From assembly GCF_022690765.1 (NCBI RefSeq), contig NZ_JALCZA010000002.1, positions 98,292-162,291 of the forward strand: 64,000 nt of DNA. The letters are read 5' to 3'. The position numbers and the translations under genes were made by a program. Shown here piece after piece: positions 44,087-55,400 of this stretch. The first letter of the stretch is position 1. Every line of letters begins with the position of its first letter. Under the pieces are notes generated by a model, which was given only the letters and a program-made list of their open reading frames with translations, searched no databases and was not told where the DNA came from. The DNA is from Anaeromyxobacter oryzisoli. Its GTDB lineage: Bacteria > Myxococcota > Myxococcia > Myxococcales > Anaeromyxobacteraceae.

Positions 44087-45805
44087 ATGGCGACCGCATT
44101 CTGGCGAACGGACAAGCGGACCGGCCGCGAGGTTCTCGTCGCGAAGTGGCGCGACGAGACCGCGCCGGGAGGGTGGAAATACCAGCGCCGCCCGAACGAC
44201 CGCACGAAGCGCCAGGCCGAGGACTACGCTCGCGACATGGAGCGTAAGGCCGAGCGGCTCGTGAAGGGGCTTGAGATCGACGACCCGCAGCGGGTCACGT
44301 TCGGCGAGCTTCTCGACTGGTGGTGGGAGCGCCACGGCCAGCGGCAGCGCGACGATTCGAAGCGCCTCTTCCGCGCGTTTCTCGAGAAGCACCTCGAATC
44401 GCTCCGGCCGTTCATTCTGACGCGAGCGACCGGCGGCGCGTTCGCGGACGCGCTCGACACGCTCCTCGCGAAGAAGGAAGAGACGAAGGAGCTCTCGCCG
44501 AAGAGTCTCAACCACCTTCGCGGCGGCGTGTTCCGCATCTTCCGGTGCGCGCGAGATCCCAAGGCGCGCCTCTGGGCCGGCGAGAACCCGGTCGAGTGGG
44601 TCAAGCGCCGGAAGGTCCCGAAGCTCCGGTACGACACGCTCCGGCGCGACGAAGTCCGCCCAGTCCTGGACGCGCTTCCCGAGCTCAGGCTCGGGAGTCC
44701 GTGGCGCGGTGCTGCGGCGGTCTGCCTGTACGCGGGAGCGCGACCGGGCGAGGCGATGGGGCTGTGGAAGGAGGACGTCGATCTCGAGGCCGGGACGCTG
44801 ACGATCCGCCGCTCGTGGATGCACCCCTGGCCGAAGGACGTCGACCCGCGAACCGTCCTCATAGTCCCGGAACTGAAGCCGTATCTCGTCGAGGCGATGG
44901 ACCTCTCGGAGAACCACCTCGTCTTCCCGCGCGCGGATGGGACGTCGTTCGAGCCCGACACGCGTCGGCTACTCGTCGATCACTTGCGGCGCGCGCTCCG
45001 GCGAGCAGGCCTCGTCATCGGCTACGACCACACGTGCCGGCGCTGCAAGTCGAACGCCCGCAAGAGCGGGGACACGAACGCCGTGTTTACGTGGCGGCAC
45101 CAGGACGGCGACCAGCGGCTGTGCCCGACGTGCGGCATGAAGTTGTGGGCGGAGGGGGTGCCGCGTGCCGTGCGGTTCTATGATCTCCGCCACACGCACG
45201 CGACGCTGCTCCGGAAGGCGCGGGTGGATCTCGGGACCGTACAGAAGGCGCTGGGCCACTCGAGCCCAGAGATCACCGCCGGCACGTACGACCACAGCGA
45301 GCTCGAGGACGACCGCGCCGCGATCGAGCGGGCGCTCACCTTTCGGACCCCCTCCTTGCCGGTAGGCCGCGACCCCGAGCCACCCTCGGACGCCGTCGTG
45401 AGCGGAAAGGGGCGCCGTGCCGTGCGCACCACCGGCGCACCACGGCTCACCACAACCCGTGCGGGCAGTGCGGATGATGCGTCGGACGGCCCCGAGCCGG
45501 CCCTCGTGATCCCGAGCGGTTACGAGCTGGTGCGGGCAGTGCGAACCGGTGCTAGGACCCCCAGCCGCGATTCGGGACCAAGGGGTCGCAGGTTCAAATC
45601 CTGTCTCCCCGACTCAGGAAGGCCTCGGAATCCGCAAGGACTCCGAGGCCTTCTGTTTTCTAGGTCGTTGCGGGGGCCTCCGCGACCAAAACCCCAAAGC
45701 TCAGCGCCTCGAACTTCCGGACCGCCTCCTCCGTGGGAGCCGGGTGCGGGGTGCATGTGGCGCTCGGTCGTGGTGATGGACGCGTGTCCGGCCATCTCCT
45801 TATGA
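44087..45805 (+). CDS. int: Tyrosine integrase with inserted zinc ribbon, reading through its attachment site
   Basis: A 572-residue tyrosine recombinase. Catalytic residues: R219 (GARPGEAMGL), R368 in YDLRHTH (the usual first histidine of HXXR is tyrosine 365), H391 (LGHSS) and the nucleophile Y401 (TYDHSE). Between R219 and R368 there is an inserted Cys4 zinc ribbon: C317, C320, C346 and C349. A normal integrase would end near residue 420. Here the frame stays open for another ~150 residues, through the tRNA-Pro footprint and its terminator, so the last part of the protein is encoded by target DNA and will differ in the excised form. It probably integrates the whole left element. Confidence 0.88.
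   Translation: MATAFWRTDKRTGREVLVAKWRDETAPGGWKYQRRPNDRTKRQAEDYARDMERKAERLVKGLEIDDPQRVTFGELLDWWWERHGQRQRDDSKRLFRAFLEKHLESLRPFILTRATGGAFADALDTLLAKKEETKELSPKSLNHLRGGVFRIFRCARDPKARLWAGENPVEWVKRRKVPKLRYDTLRRDEVRPVLDALPELRLGSPWRGAAAVCLYAGARPGEAMGLWKEDVDLEAGTLTIRRSWMHPWPKDVDPRTVLIVPELKPYLVEAMDLSENHLVFPRADGTSFEPDTRRLLVDHLRRALRRAGLVIGYDHTCRRCKSNARKSGDTNAVFTWRHQDGDQRLCPTCGMKLWAEGVPRAVRFYDLRHTHATLLRKARVDLGTVQKALGHSSPEITAGTYDHSELEDDRAAIERALTFRTPSLPVGRDPEPPSDAVVSGKGRRAVRTTGAPRLTTTRAGSADDASDGPEPALVIPSGYELVRAVRTGARTPSRDSGPRGRRFKSCLPDSGRPRNPQGLRGLLFSRSLRGPPRPKPQSSAPRTSGPPPPWEPGAGCMWRSVVVMDACPAISL
45571..45612 (+). other. Attachment-site core: 3' half of a tRNA-Pro(CGG) gene
   Basis: The sequence reads as anticodon loop TTCGGGA (anticodon CGG at 45573-45575), 3' anticodon stem CCAAG, a variable loop, T arm GCAGG-TTCAAAT-CCTGT, acceptor strand CTCCCCG and discriminator A. 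The bases before 45571 do not complete a tRNA: the expected CTTGG stem partner is absent. So this is a tRNA 3' half left by site-specific recombination in the anticodon loop, lying inside the integrase reading frame. No second copy or intact tRNA-Pro was found elsewhere in the window. Confidence 0.85.
45618..45659 (+). terminator. Rho-independent terminator behind the tRNA-Pro footprint
   Basis: A perfect 12-base stem, GAAGGCCTCGGA (45618-45629) with TCCGAGGCCTTC (45642-45653), a 12-base loop, then TGTTTTCT. It is the natural terminator of the tRNA gene, retained next to the attachment core. Confidence 0.85.
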
Positions 45806-46138
45806 CCCGTTTATGACCCGCGTCGGAACGCCGGCCATCGCCAGCCTCTTGCAGATGTGGATGTTGCCGGTGAGTCTCGACGCCGGCCAGGCGCTGCACG
45901 CGTTCCATCCAACTCTGGAGTGTGCGATCCCAGACGCCGTCCTTCAGGTGAGGCTGTCCCACCGGTTCTCGGGATCGCGCCACAGCACGCGCCCTGCGCG
46001 GAGGTGGCGCTGCTCGCGAAGCGCTGCCGCAAGGCGGGAGGTCATCTGGACGCGACGGGAGCGGCCGCTCTTCGGCATCGAGAGGACGCCCTTCGACCTA
46101 ATTAGCGGTTCGCCGGCCGGAACGACCTGCATCTGCAC
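45720..46138 (-). pseudogene. Decayed tyrosine integrase, facing the same attachment site
   Basis: Three reading frames on the minus strand together give a tyrosine recombinase catalytic domain: PKSGRSRRVQMTSRLAAAL (frame ending at 45944), TGNIHICKRLAMAGVPTRVI (another frame), and MAGHASITTTERHMHPAP (a third), which is the usual GHxSI...Y end. Frameshifts separate them, the RHT motif before LAMAGVP is deleted, and there is a stop in GVPTRVINGS. The last frame continues through the terminator and the antisense of the tRNA footprint (RQDLNLRPLGPE). It is the relic of an element that used the same tRNA from the other side. The left limit is approximate. Confidence 0.75.
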
Positions 46139-46306
46139 ACCCGGGGATTCCCTGAACGCTGGGTTCGTTCGTGTTCTAGGTCAACGCGAAGTTCTTCCGA
46201 AATTCGATACAAGCCAGGTGTCCGTCCCAAGCGGAGGCTGCTTCGGACGCAGTGAGGACCTCCACGCGAGAGGTCTTGCAGTGGCTGAGCTTCCGGGGGG
46301 AGAAGT

Positions 46307-49300
46307 GTGAACTGGAAGGAATGGAAGTACGCCGACTGGAACTTGGCGCTCCTACGTCACGTGTTTCGCTCGACGTCGAAGTGGCAGCGGGACCCGGTAG
46401 AGCGAATCCAGGCCACGCCCGACGAACTGCTCGTTCTGGTGAACGACCGTGAGGCGAATGCTCCGGCGGTGGTCGAGGCGTTCCTCGCGAATGCACGCGC
46501 GAACGTGCCTCCGAGGGGCAAGACCTTCGGCAGTTACTGTTACGACTACAAGGGGTGGAGCACTGCTTCGAGAGAGCCACCGCACTTCTTCGGAATGCTG
46601 TGGCTCACGTGCCTGGCGGCGCACGGCTACCCGAACCAGCGCCTCCCCTTCCACAAGCGCATGTGGGAACTGCTAGGCAAAATCGACAATCTTCAACGGG
46701 AGTTGGGCGGCGGGAACCCCATTTGCCTGCCACCGCTCTGGAATGACCTGCAGGCGTGGCTCGCGGCCGCGAACGGAAGAGGCGAACCATACCGCACCTT
46801 ACTGCTGCCGATGGAAGTCGGGAAGCGAAAGGGTATCGGACAATCGTGGTTTCTTACGTTCCCTCACGCCGAAGACCGCAGCAAACTGGCGCGAGCCCTA
46901 TGGGAGGAAGGGCTCGTCGGCTTCGAACCACCGGTGCACAAGGTCCTCCGGTTGCTCGCAGCGCGAAAGCGGGAGTTCTCGAAACCTTTCAATGAGGACC
47001 TGAAGGACTTCGAGGATGCGTTCTCTCAGGGGTCCGTTACGGCGAAGAGCAGCGCGTTCTGGCGTGCCGTTCGCCAAGAATCGCTCTCGCCTTGCGTCGA
47101 GCAGAACGAAACACGCAGACGCCATCTTGCTCCGGTCCAGTTGATCGTTGCCGACACGCAGGACGGGTTTCAGCCACTCGTCTGTGGCGTCGAGGGATGG
47201 AACTTACCGAACGGCTATACGTCGAGTGCTCTCCCAGAGCCCGTCGGTGATCTGACCGTCTACCTGCGTGGGCATGACGGCGCCCTCGACGAGCCAGTCG
47301 AAGATGCATTCGTCTACGGGAACCTGCTCGGCCTTTCGCACCGAAAACTTGTAGACCAGGGAGTTCTTCTCCTTCGCGAGCAGTCATCTGCCTCGTTTGC
47401 GGTCGTGTCCGGGAGCGAGGCGCACGGGGTGAACGTAGCACTCGTTCGCAACGACCTCCTCGAACCGTTCTTGAGAGCTTTCGGCGGTGAACAGGCCGAC
47501 GTTCTCTTGGACGGATGGACCGCAGTGACCGAGTGCGCGGTGCGAGTCGAGGAATCTTTGCCTCAAGGGTTGGAGCGGGTTCTCCAACTCCTGCCCACGA
47601 TGTTCCCACGCGTCGTCTCTGCCTCAGATGGGATCAGGATCGACGCTGGGTTTTTGAGGGCGCTGCACTTCCTCCCCCACCTGCACGCCGACGGAGCATC
47701 GACGGTCGTTATCGAGGACGGCGGCGGCCAGGAGATTCCATGTGCAAAGGTGGACCACGAAGGTCGCGTTGAATGGGAACTTCCGGCTGCTTCCATACCC
47801 AGAAACGGAAAGGTGTTGGCACGGGCCGTCTGGAAGGGGGCCGCATCCGAATCGCTCGACGTCGCCGAGACCTGGCTGAACTTCCGCGAGGAGTCGAATG
47901 CGGTCGAGTTCAAGCCGCCTCCGCTTGGCGGCTACGACATCGAGGCGTGCACGCAGCCCGAGATGCTGATTCGCGGGGGGGAACCAGTAGGGCTCGGAAT
48001 CACGACGTACGACGCATGCCTCTCAGCGGATCTGTTCCACTTGGAAACGCAGGTTCGTTACCTCGGTCCCGGCATAGGGCAGATGAGCAGAGAGCCGCAG
48101 CCGACGTTCGACTGGCTCGCTCTCGGAACCTTCAAGAACCCGGAAGCGCTCGTGTTCATGGGAAATCCGAACTCGCCCTGCATGCCCGAACAGGCGCGTG
48201 CGGATTCGGCGGGAGCTCGTCGTCACTGGCGGGAGGCATTCAGCAACGCCAAGGTGGTTCTCGTTCGGACCCCGGAGGGCAACTTCGACTCCGTCGGGAA
48301 GCATCCGCATGTCGAGATGGCGTTGGGCGCATATCGCCGCCATCAACGGGTTGCGGCCGATGCAGCAACGTGCCCGACCATGGAGCTTAGTGCTCTGGAA
48401 GAGAGGCCAGATGGTCTGGTCGCGGCCGACGAGGCCACGGACGAGGCCGTTTCGGCCCTTGCTGCGCTCTCGGCGAGAAGGGCGGGCCTTGGGTACAAGG
48501 AAGTCGCGTCGATTCTGGGGGGGCTCCTGCCGCGCAGAGAGCAGGGGCATGAGGACTTTCTAGCGGTGCAGCAATTGGTCCGCGCGTGGACCGAGTGCGG
48601 CCAGATCGACGTCCTACGGGAGGTCAGTGGAGGGCACCTCGTCATCGCCACGCGACGGCCCAGACTCGTGCTCGTTCGCCGGGGACCTGGCGTCGAAGGC
48701 AGGGTCATCGGTCTGTTGAACCCGTCGGTAAGGCGGCGAATCGAGCAAATCGCAAGCCGGTTTCGGGTCTCTCTGTCGGAACTGGAAGCTCCCAACCGGT
48801 GGCAACCCAGCATCGTTCGTCTTCGCGGCACCGAGAAGGCGCTCTCAGAAGTCGCGCGAGAAGCGGAATTCGAGCCCTCGGAATGGCTTCACTGGCCCTC
48901 GTTGTCAAAAGTGCCAGAGCACTTCGATGTAACGACGGCCTACCGCCACCTAAGGCCGGATCTCGCGACGAATGCGTTCAAGACGCATTTCGCATGGGAC
49001 TGGGAGAGGCTCGTCTTTTCCAAGGCCGCTGTCGGCAAGGCCGGAAGGGCCGGTGTTGTCGTTCATCGGCGACTTCACCCGGACGGCAGCGCCGTTCACG
49101 TGGTCCTCGACAAGGGTCTCCCGGTGGCTTCGTCATACACGCGCAACTGGGCGCTTCTATTCGCTTACGACATGGCCGGTGTGCGCCCGTTCGCGCGCGC
49201 GGACGGGGCGCTCGTCTGCAGGGGGGCCTCGCCCGTGCACCTGCCCCTGCCTATCGCGAGGTTGTGCGCGTTCACGGGAGCGGGACTTCCTGGACCTCGA

Positions 49301-49405
49301 TTCGAGGAAAAGTCGGGGAAGGTGAGATCCTACGAGTATCCGCTCGGCAAGGGGCTGCTAGGTCTGCTCCAATCGGTCATCCCAGGCAGTTGGATTGCCC
49401 GTTAG
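46307..49405 (+). CDS. Large unknown protein paired with a DUF1998 helicase (DruH-like candidate)
   Basis: A 1032-residue protein beginning with GTG 46307 behind GGGGGGAGAAGT. The family is not recognised with confidence. By size and by position just upstream of a ~2200-residue DUF1998 helicase it fits DruH of Druantia type III, a large protein of unknown mechanism. Features: tryptophan-rich N-terminus (NWKEWKYADWNL), a central beta-rich part (about 440-600), a winged-helix-like stretch (RRAGLGYKEVASILGGLLP, about 725), and a C-terminal domain with WDWERLVF. No membrane segment. Its stop lies 19 bases before the helicase start. Confidence 0.5.
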   Translation: MNWKEWKYADWNLALLRHVFRSTSKWQRDPVERIQATPDELLVLVNDREANAPAVVEAFLANARANVPPRGKTFGSYCYDYKGWSTASREPPHFFGMLWLTCLAAHGYPNQRLPFHKRMWELLGKIDNLQRELGGGNPICLPPLWNDLQAWLAAANGRGEPYRTLLLPMEVGKRKGIGQSWFLTFPHAEDRSKLARALWEEGLVGFEPPVHKVLRLLAARKREFSKPFNEDLKDFEDAFSQGSVTAKSSAFWRAVRQESLSPCVEQNETRRRHLAPVQLIVADTQDGFQPLVCGVEGWNLPNGYTSSALPEPVGDLTVYLRGHDGALDEPVEDAFVYGNLLGLSHRKLVDQGVLLLREQSSASFAVVSGSEAHGVNVALVRNDLLEPFLRAFGGEQADVLLDGWTAVTECAVRVEESLPQGLERVLQLLPTMFPRVVSASDGIRIDAGFLRALHFLPHLHADGASTVVIEDGGGQEIPCAKVDHEGRVEWELPAASIPRNGKVLARAVWKGAASESLDVAETWLNFREESNAVEFKPPPLGGYDIEACTQPEMLIRGGEPVGLGITTYDACLSADLFHLETQVRYLGPGIGQMSREPQPTFDWLALGTFKNPEALVFMGNPNSPCMPEQARADSAGARRHWREAFSNAKVVLVRTPEGNFDSVGKHPHVEMALGAYRRHQRVAADAATCPTMELSALEERPDGLVAADEATDEAVSALAALSARRAGLGYKEVASILGGLLPRREQGHEDFLAVQQLVRAWTECGQIDVLREVSGGHLVIATRRPRLVLVRRGPGVEGRVIGLLNPSVRRRIEQIASRFRVSLSELEAPNRWQPSIVRLRGTEKALSEVAREAEFEPSEWLHWPSLSKVPEHFDVTTAYRHLRPDLATNAFKTHFAWDWERLVFSKAAVGKAGRAGVVVHRRLHPDGSAVHVVLDKGLPVASSYTRNWALLFAYDMAGVRPFARADGALVCRGASPVHLPLPIARLCAFTGAGLPGPRFEEKSGKVRSYEYPLGKGLLGLLQSVIPGSWIAR

Positions 49406-49424
49406 CGAGAGACAGGGAGGGTTC

Positions 49425-52400
49425 ATGCAAGATCCAGTCGGTAGCTTCGAGCAGGTTCGAGAGTTCTACATCAGCTACCTGGATACGGCGTTCCGCATCG
49501 CGGATCCGGGCGTCGCGGCAGAGCGGCGATGGCTACTCCGAACTCCGGGGACCCTCTGTACGGATCCCTTGATCGAACCAATGCCGCGCTACCAATCGGA
49601 CTCCGTGGGGTTCGCCGACCTTATTCGAGGCAACCGGGATGACGATCCGTTGAAGGGCTTCCCGGCGAACGCGCGGCAGGCCTTCGTGAACCTCGTGCTT
49701 GCGGGGCTCTTTCCTTCGCGTCCCAAGCGGGCAGGCTCCGTCGATGGCGGCGTGCCGAGTAAGCGCGTCCCAGTCTTCAATCCCTACCAGCATCAGATCG
49801 CGATGCTGCGGAGAGGGGTGAAGAGCGGAACGCCGGGCGTCGTGACCTCAGGTACCGGTTCAGGGAAGACGGAATCATTTCTGCTGCCGATCTTGGCTCA
49901 GATCACAAGAGAGGCCGTGAAGTGGGCCAAGCCTAAGCCGGAGTTTCTGGATCGACGCTGGTGGCAGGATCCGAGTTCGGGCGCGCCTTACGCCAAGAAG
50001 AACAAGAAGGGCGAGACGGTCTTCACGTACACGGCGATCCCTGATGCACTTCGTCCGGACAGTGCTCATCCGGTGCGCTCGCCCTTTACGCCTCACCGGG
50101 AAGGAGAGACTCGCACTGCTGCCGTTCGAGCTTTGATCCTGTACCCGATGAATGCACTAGTCGAAGACCAGATGGTGCGACTGCGCAAGGCCCTGGACTC
50201 TGCAGAGGCCCGCGACGTCATGAATGCAGAGTTCGGGGGTAACAGGATCTTCTTCGGCCGCTACACGGGCCATGCTCCGGTTACTGGTCACCACGTTCAC
50301 CCGGGGCTCACAAGGTTACTCGAGTCCAAGCCTGCAGCGCTTGCTGGTCAGAAGACGTACTTCCCCGATCACAAGGCGGCAAAGGAGGACGGCTTCGTCG
50401 AACTCGCGGAGGTGCGGAAGAGTGAGTTCGAGAGGAGGAAGCGCCGGCTCACCCAGCAGTTCGACTTCATGGTGGACGCGGAAGCCGGCCAAGCTCAGGC
50501 GCGACTGTTCGCGCTCGACGAAGCTTCGAGGCTGAAGCTGCTACGGCTCCTCGGAGCAGAGGAACGCGACGGTGATGGCCACGTAGTTCCTGAGCGCTTC
50601 ATCAAGGCAGCACGCGACGCGGGAAAGCGGCAACTCGCTGCCCTCCTTCAGGACTTCGAAGCCCACGTGGGCTCGGCCCCGAACGCACTAGAGGTCGAAG
50701 AGCTGACTGCTCTTGCACTGACCGCGGCTGACGCCAAGGCTGCTGCCTCGGCGTTCGGAGAGGATGCTCCGTTCCTGTTCCCTTCGGTCGATGGCGCGGA
50801 AATGGTCACCCGGTGGGACATGCAGGCGCACCCGCCGGACATTCTGATCACGAACGTGTCGATGTTGAGCGCGATGCTCAACCGGGAAGTCGACGACGAC
50901 ATCTTCAAGAAGACGAAGGAGTGGCTCGAGCAGGATTCAGATGCGTGCTTCTATCTTGTCCTGGATGAGCTGCATCTCCAGCGTGGTACGGCGGGCACAG
51001 AAGTCTCATACCTGCTTCGTGTCCTTCTGCGGCGTCTGGGCCTCGACCGCGCGGAGATGCGGCACAAGGTCCGCGTCCTGGCTTCAAGTGCATCGCTGCC
51101 GGACGCGCCTGAGGAGAAGGCAGAGGAGAGTGCTACGTACCTTTGGGACATGTTCGGCCCCTACGGCTTGGTCACGGCAGGGCAGGAGCCGTCCAAGGCT
51201 CTCTGGAGAGAGGCGATCGTGCCTGGCCGAGCTCTGCCCTCGCGCTACAACCGCGAAAAGCAGCCGGCTCAAGTGCCCTTCGCCCCCTTCCTGCGGTTGT
51301 TAGATGTGGCTCGCGAGAGGAGTGGTAATGGGAGTAGCGCGTCGTCCATCGCTCGGGCGCTCGTCCCGACGCCCGGCTCCCCTCTAGAAGATGCGTGGCG
51401 CCAAGTTGCAGCCGTACTGGGAGCATCTGAGACGCTCGACCTGCGAAACTCCGTTAGGTTCGCGGTCGAGGAGGTCGCCCAGCGGATAGGGTGGGCATGC
51501 TGGGAACAGGAAGGCGCCGACCCCGACGTTGGCCGATATCGCGCCATGCCGCTCAGCGAAAGCGGCTCTACAAGTTCGGCAGCCGCGAGCGTTTCGGAGA
51601 AGCTGTTTCGGTTCGAGACTAGGGAAGAGAAGAAGCAACACGCACTGGAGGCCGTCAGGTCCCTGCTGTTCGTGCGAGGCGCAGCCGACGCTCTGGGCGA
51701 CTGGTTGGGGCCATGGGAGGTAGCTCCTCCGTCCTTCCGCCTCCACACCTTCTTTAGGAGCATCGAAGGTTTGTTCGCGCCAGCCGTGAAGAACGCCGGC
51801 GTGGATCCGGGGCCGTTCCAAGAACGCAACGCGAGCGTCGGCAAGCTGAGCATCGAGCGGGAGCAAAGAATAGAAGTCAAAGGCGCGGATGGGCGTGTCG
51901 AGTCGTTGCGGCTATTCGAGCTGATCTACTGCGAGGCCTGTGGGGACCTGTTCTATTCCGGGATGCGTGCGGCGTTGAAGCACAACGACGGTTACGTCAC
52001 GGAGCTCCTTCCCCACGAACCCAGGCTGGAAGGGCTACCGGACGCTTCTGCGTCGCAGCGGTTCGAAGACCTTAGCTACGATCAGTACGCGGTGTTCTGG
52101 CCCAAGACGCAGGACCCCGTCGTGGGAAAACACGACGGACCCGCGAAGTGGGTCCCGGCGGTGCTGGAGGTGTCGTCGGGAGGCATCAAGATCGGCCTCG
52201 AAGCGGACAAGGCGGCCGGAAAGCCCGGCATGCTCGAGGGGCGCTACTACCATAGGGACGGAAACAAGAAAGACCGTCACGACCGGGGTTGCTCTACCCC
52301 GGGTACGAACGTTCCCTTCGGCTGCCCGTCCTGTGGGACGTCCTATGCGAAGCGGAGCAGGAAGATGCGCCTGTCTCCCATTCGAAACTTCAGGGCAGGC

Positions 52401-55400
52401 TTCGGGAAAACGACGCAGCTGCTAGCAACGGAGCTGTTCAATGTTCAGAGGGCCGCCAACCCGCACGCGTCACCCAAGCTCGTTTCGTTCTCCGATAGCC
52501 GACAGGACGCGGCGAAGGCGGCTCTGTCCATCGAGAAGAATCACCATCAGGAGCTGCGCAGGGAGTTGCTCGTGGTGAGCCTCCGGGGTGCGCTGGCCGC
52601 ACGCCGGCCCATCCAGGCGGTCAAAGACGAGCTCAAGTCCGCAAAGGCCGTGATCAAGGCTGCGGTGGAGCGCGGAGAGTTCTCGGAGGTCGCAAAGATG
52701 GGCGCTACTGTGAAGGAGCTCGAGCGAGAACTATCCGAATCAACCGAAAGCGCCGTCCGACTGTCTGCGGTATTGGAGGCGCCGGACGTGGGGGCGCTCG
52801 AGAAGCGCGGCACACCGGTCAAGCCGTACATCGCCTCGCTCGTTCGGAAGGGGATTCACCCTTCCGACGAGAATGGACTCGACAAGCCGAAGGGGAGCCA
52901 AGGAGACGAGTCGAAGCGTTACGACTGGGTCAAGCTCTTCTCGATCAAGGCACCCCTGGCGTGGGCCGATGACGACGGTCCCGCCGACCAGCCGAACCAT
53001 CCGATTCTCTGTTCTGCTCGGCAGGCGCTGGTCTCGGCCGTTTACGCCTCCTTGGTCGACGTGATCTTCAGCAGGACCTACTTCTCCTTCGAAGAGTCTG
53101 CGCTCGGGTATCCGTGTCTCCTCGGCGGGGCCCTGCCAGATGAGCCGGAGACCTGGCTCAGAGAGCTCGCAGCGTTCATGCGGGTGCTAGCTGACTCCTA
53201 TCGCTTCGATCCGAACCCGTACAGGGATGACGACAAGGATGAGACCAAGGCCTGGACTCGATTCGAAGAGATCACGAACGAGAAGGTAAAGGAGTTCGCC
53301 AAGGCCTCCTGGGGAGACGCAGCTCCGGCAAAGGTGGAGAAGGCTCTGCGTGACCTGGCCGTGTGCGGCCACGGGAACGGGATCCTCCAAATCAGAAGCC
53401 TCGCGTTCCGCCTAACGGAGCCCGACTCGACCTTCGTCCGATGCCTGAAATGCGGACGCGTGCACCTGCACGAAGGGACCGGGTGCTGCACGAGGTGTTT
53501 CGCCTCCATCAAAGGTCTCGCGAAGATCCCAGTCTCCGAGATTCACGACCGCAACTACTTGGCGCGACGGGTGATGGCCGTGCTCGGCGAGGCGGGAGAA
53601 GAGTTCGCGGATGCGAGCGGGAGCTTCCGGCTGCACTGCGAAGAGTTGACGGGCCAGACCGAGGATCCGGCCAGCCGACAGCGGGAGTTCAAGGGGATCT
53701 TCGTCCCTAAGTGGAGTGGCCTTGGGCTTGAGGAAGAGAGGGATGGCGGCGAGTCCGAGGACGAGGGTGACGATGCGCCGGAAAAGGTCGTCACGGCCAC
53801 AGAAGCGATCTACCGGAAGAGGGCCGAGATCGACCTCCTTACCGTGACGACCACCATGGAGGTCGGAATCGACATTGGTCCGCTGCAGGTGGTGTTGCAG
53901 GCGAACATGCCGCCGCAACGGTTCAACTACCAGCAGCGCGTGGGCCGCGCGGGACGCCGCGGACAGGCGTTCTCGATGGCACTCACCATCTGCAGAACGA
54001 AGAGTCACGATCTTCACTACTTCCGCAGCCCAAAGCTGATTACGGGCGACGTTCCACCCACGCCGTTCCTCACGAAGACGATGCAGAACATCGCCGAGCG
54101 CTTCGCCAGGAGGGCGTGGCTCACGGCTGCATTCCGGCGTGTTCGGGACGAGTCGCGAGCAGCCACAGAGGTCTACCCAGCTGACTTGATGTCGCCGCCC
54201 GACATCCACGGAGAATTCCTGCCTGCCGGGTTCTGGCCTGAAGCCGGCGGCGTACAGTGGGAGCAGCGACTCTCTCAGGGCCTGGCCGAGACCATAGGGG
54301 AGCGCGACGCCGTCATTCGGGCATTGGTGGAGGGTACCAATGTTGATCCTGAGGCGCTGCGTCAAGATGAGGCATCGCTAAGGCAACAGATCGCGACGGC
54401 CGTAAGAGACGTCCAGGTGGACGGTCTTGCTCACGCCCTGGCGGAGCGAGGGTGGCTTCCGATGTACGGGATGCCCACTCGAGTGAGGGAGCTCTACCTC
54501 GATCTGCGGTGGAATCCCGAAGCAAAGCGGAAGGAGTGGAGCAAGGTCGACAGGGATCTCGATCTCGCTATCTACGAGTTCGCGCCTGGCGCATCGGTCG
54601 TCATGGACAAGAAGGAACACCTCTCCGTCGGGTTCACGCCTGAGCTCAGCAACCCGATTCGGGTGCGAAAGGGAGAAGAGCTGGTCAAGGCTTTCAAGGG
54701 CCAAAAAGCTCTGGGCGTGCGGTTCGACCTCGTCGAATGCAACCACTGTCACGCATGGACCCAGGCGGCGGCTGCAGCGCAGTCGGAGTGGACCTGCAAA
54801 GGGTGCGGCAAAGCCCTCGATGCAGCTCAGAGCCATGAATGCCGAGTGCCAGTGGCATTCCGAACGAACTTCAAGCCCAAGACGAGTCAGGAGGACGCCG
54901 ATTCCGGAGTTCGGCACCGCTCGATTCAGGCCGAGGGCAAGGAACTCAAACTGGAGGACCAGCAGCTCGAGATCGACGGGCACCTGGGGGCCTATCGGTT
55001 GGGATTCGACGGGACGGCGATCACGTTCCGCTTGAACCGCGGTCCTGCGGCGGAGGACGGGAGACAGGCGTTCCGGGTGGAGAGCGGGGAGGAACCTTTC
55101 CCGTGGAATCCGAAGCTACTGTTGCCGGGCCAGATCGTTTCTTCAGAGAAGCATCTCAGGCCCAAGGACTTTCGGCCAGAAGCAGGCGGAGCGAAGGAGA
55201 TCTGGCTCGCAGCGCCCAAGACTACCGACTCCATCTACCTGCTGCCTTCGCAGATCTCCCCGGGCCTGAGCTTGCATCGGTTGCCCGCCCGCTCGGACGA
55301 CCCAGCAGCTGCGAGCATGCGCTGGCTTGGCGTCCGGTCGGCGGCGCTGTCCGCGACGTACTTCCTCGTGAATCGGGCATCGCTGCACCTCGACATCGAC

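Noticed and set aside
45541..45613. Complete tRNA-Pro gene
   Set aside because: Only the part from the anticodon loop to the discriminator base is present; the 5' acceptor, D arm and 5' anticodon stem are replaced by integrase sequence.
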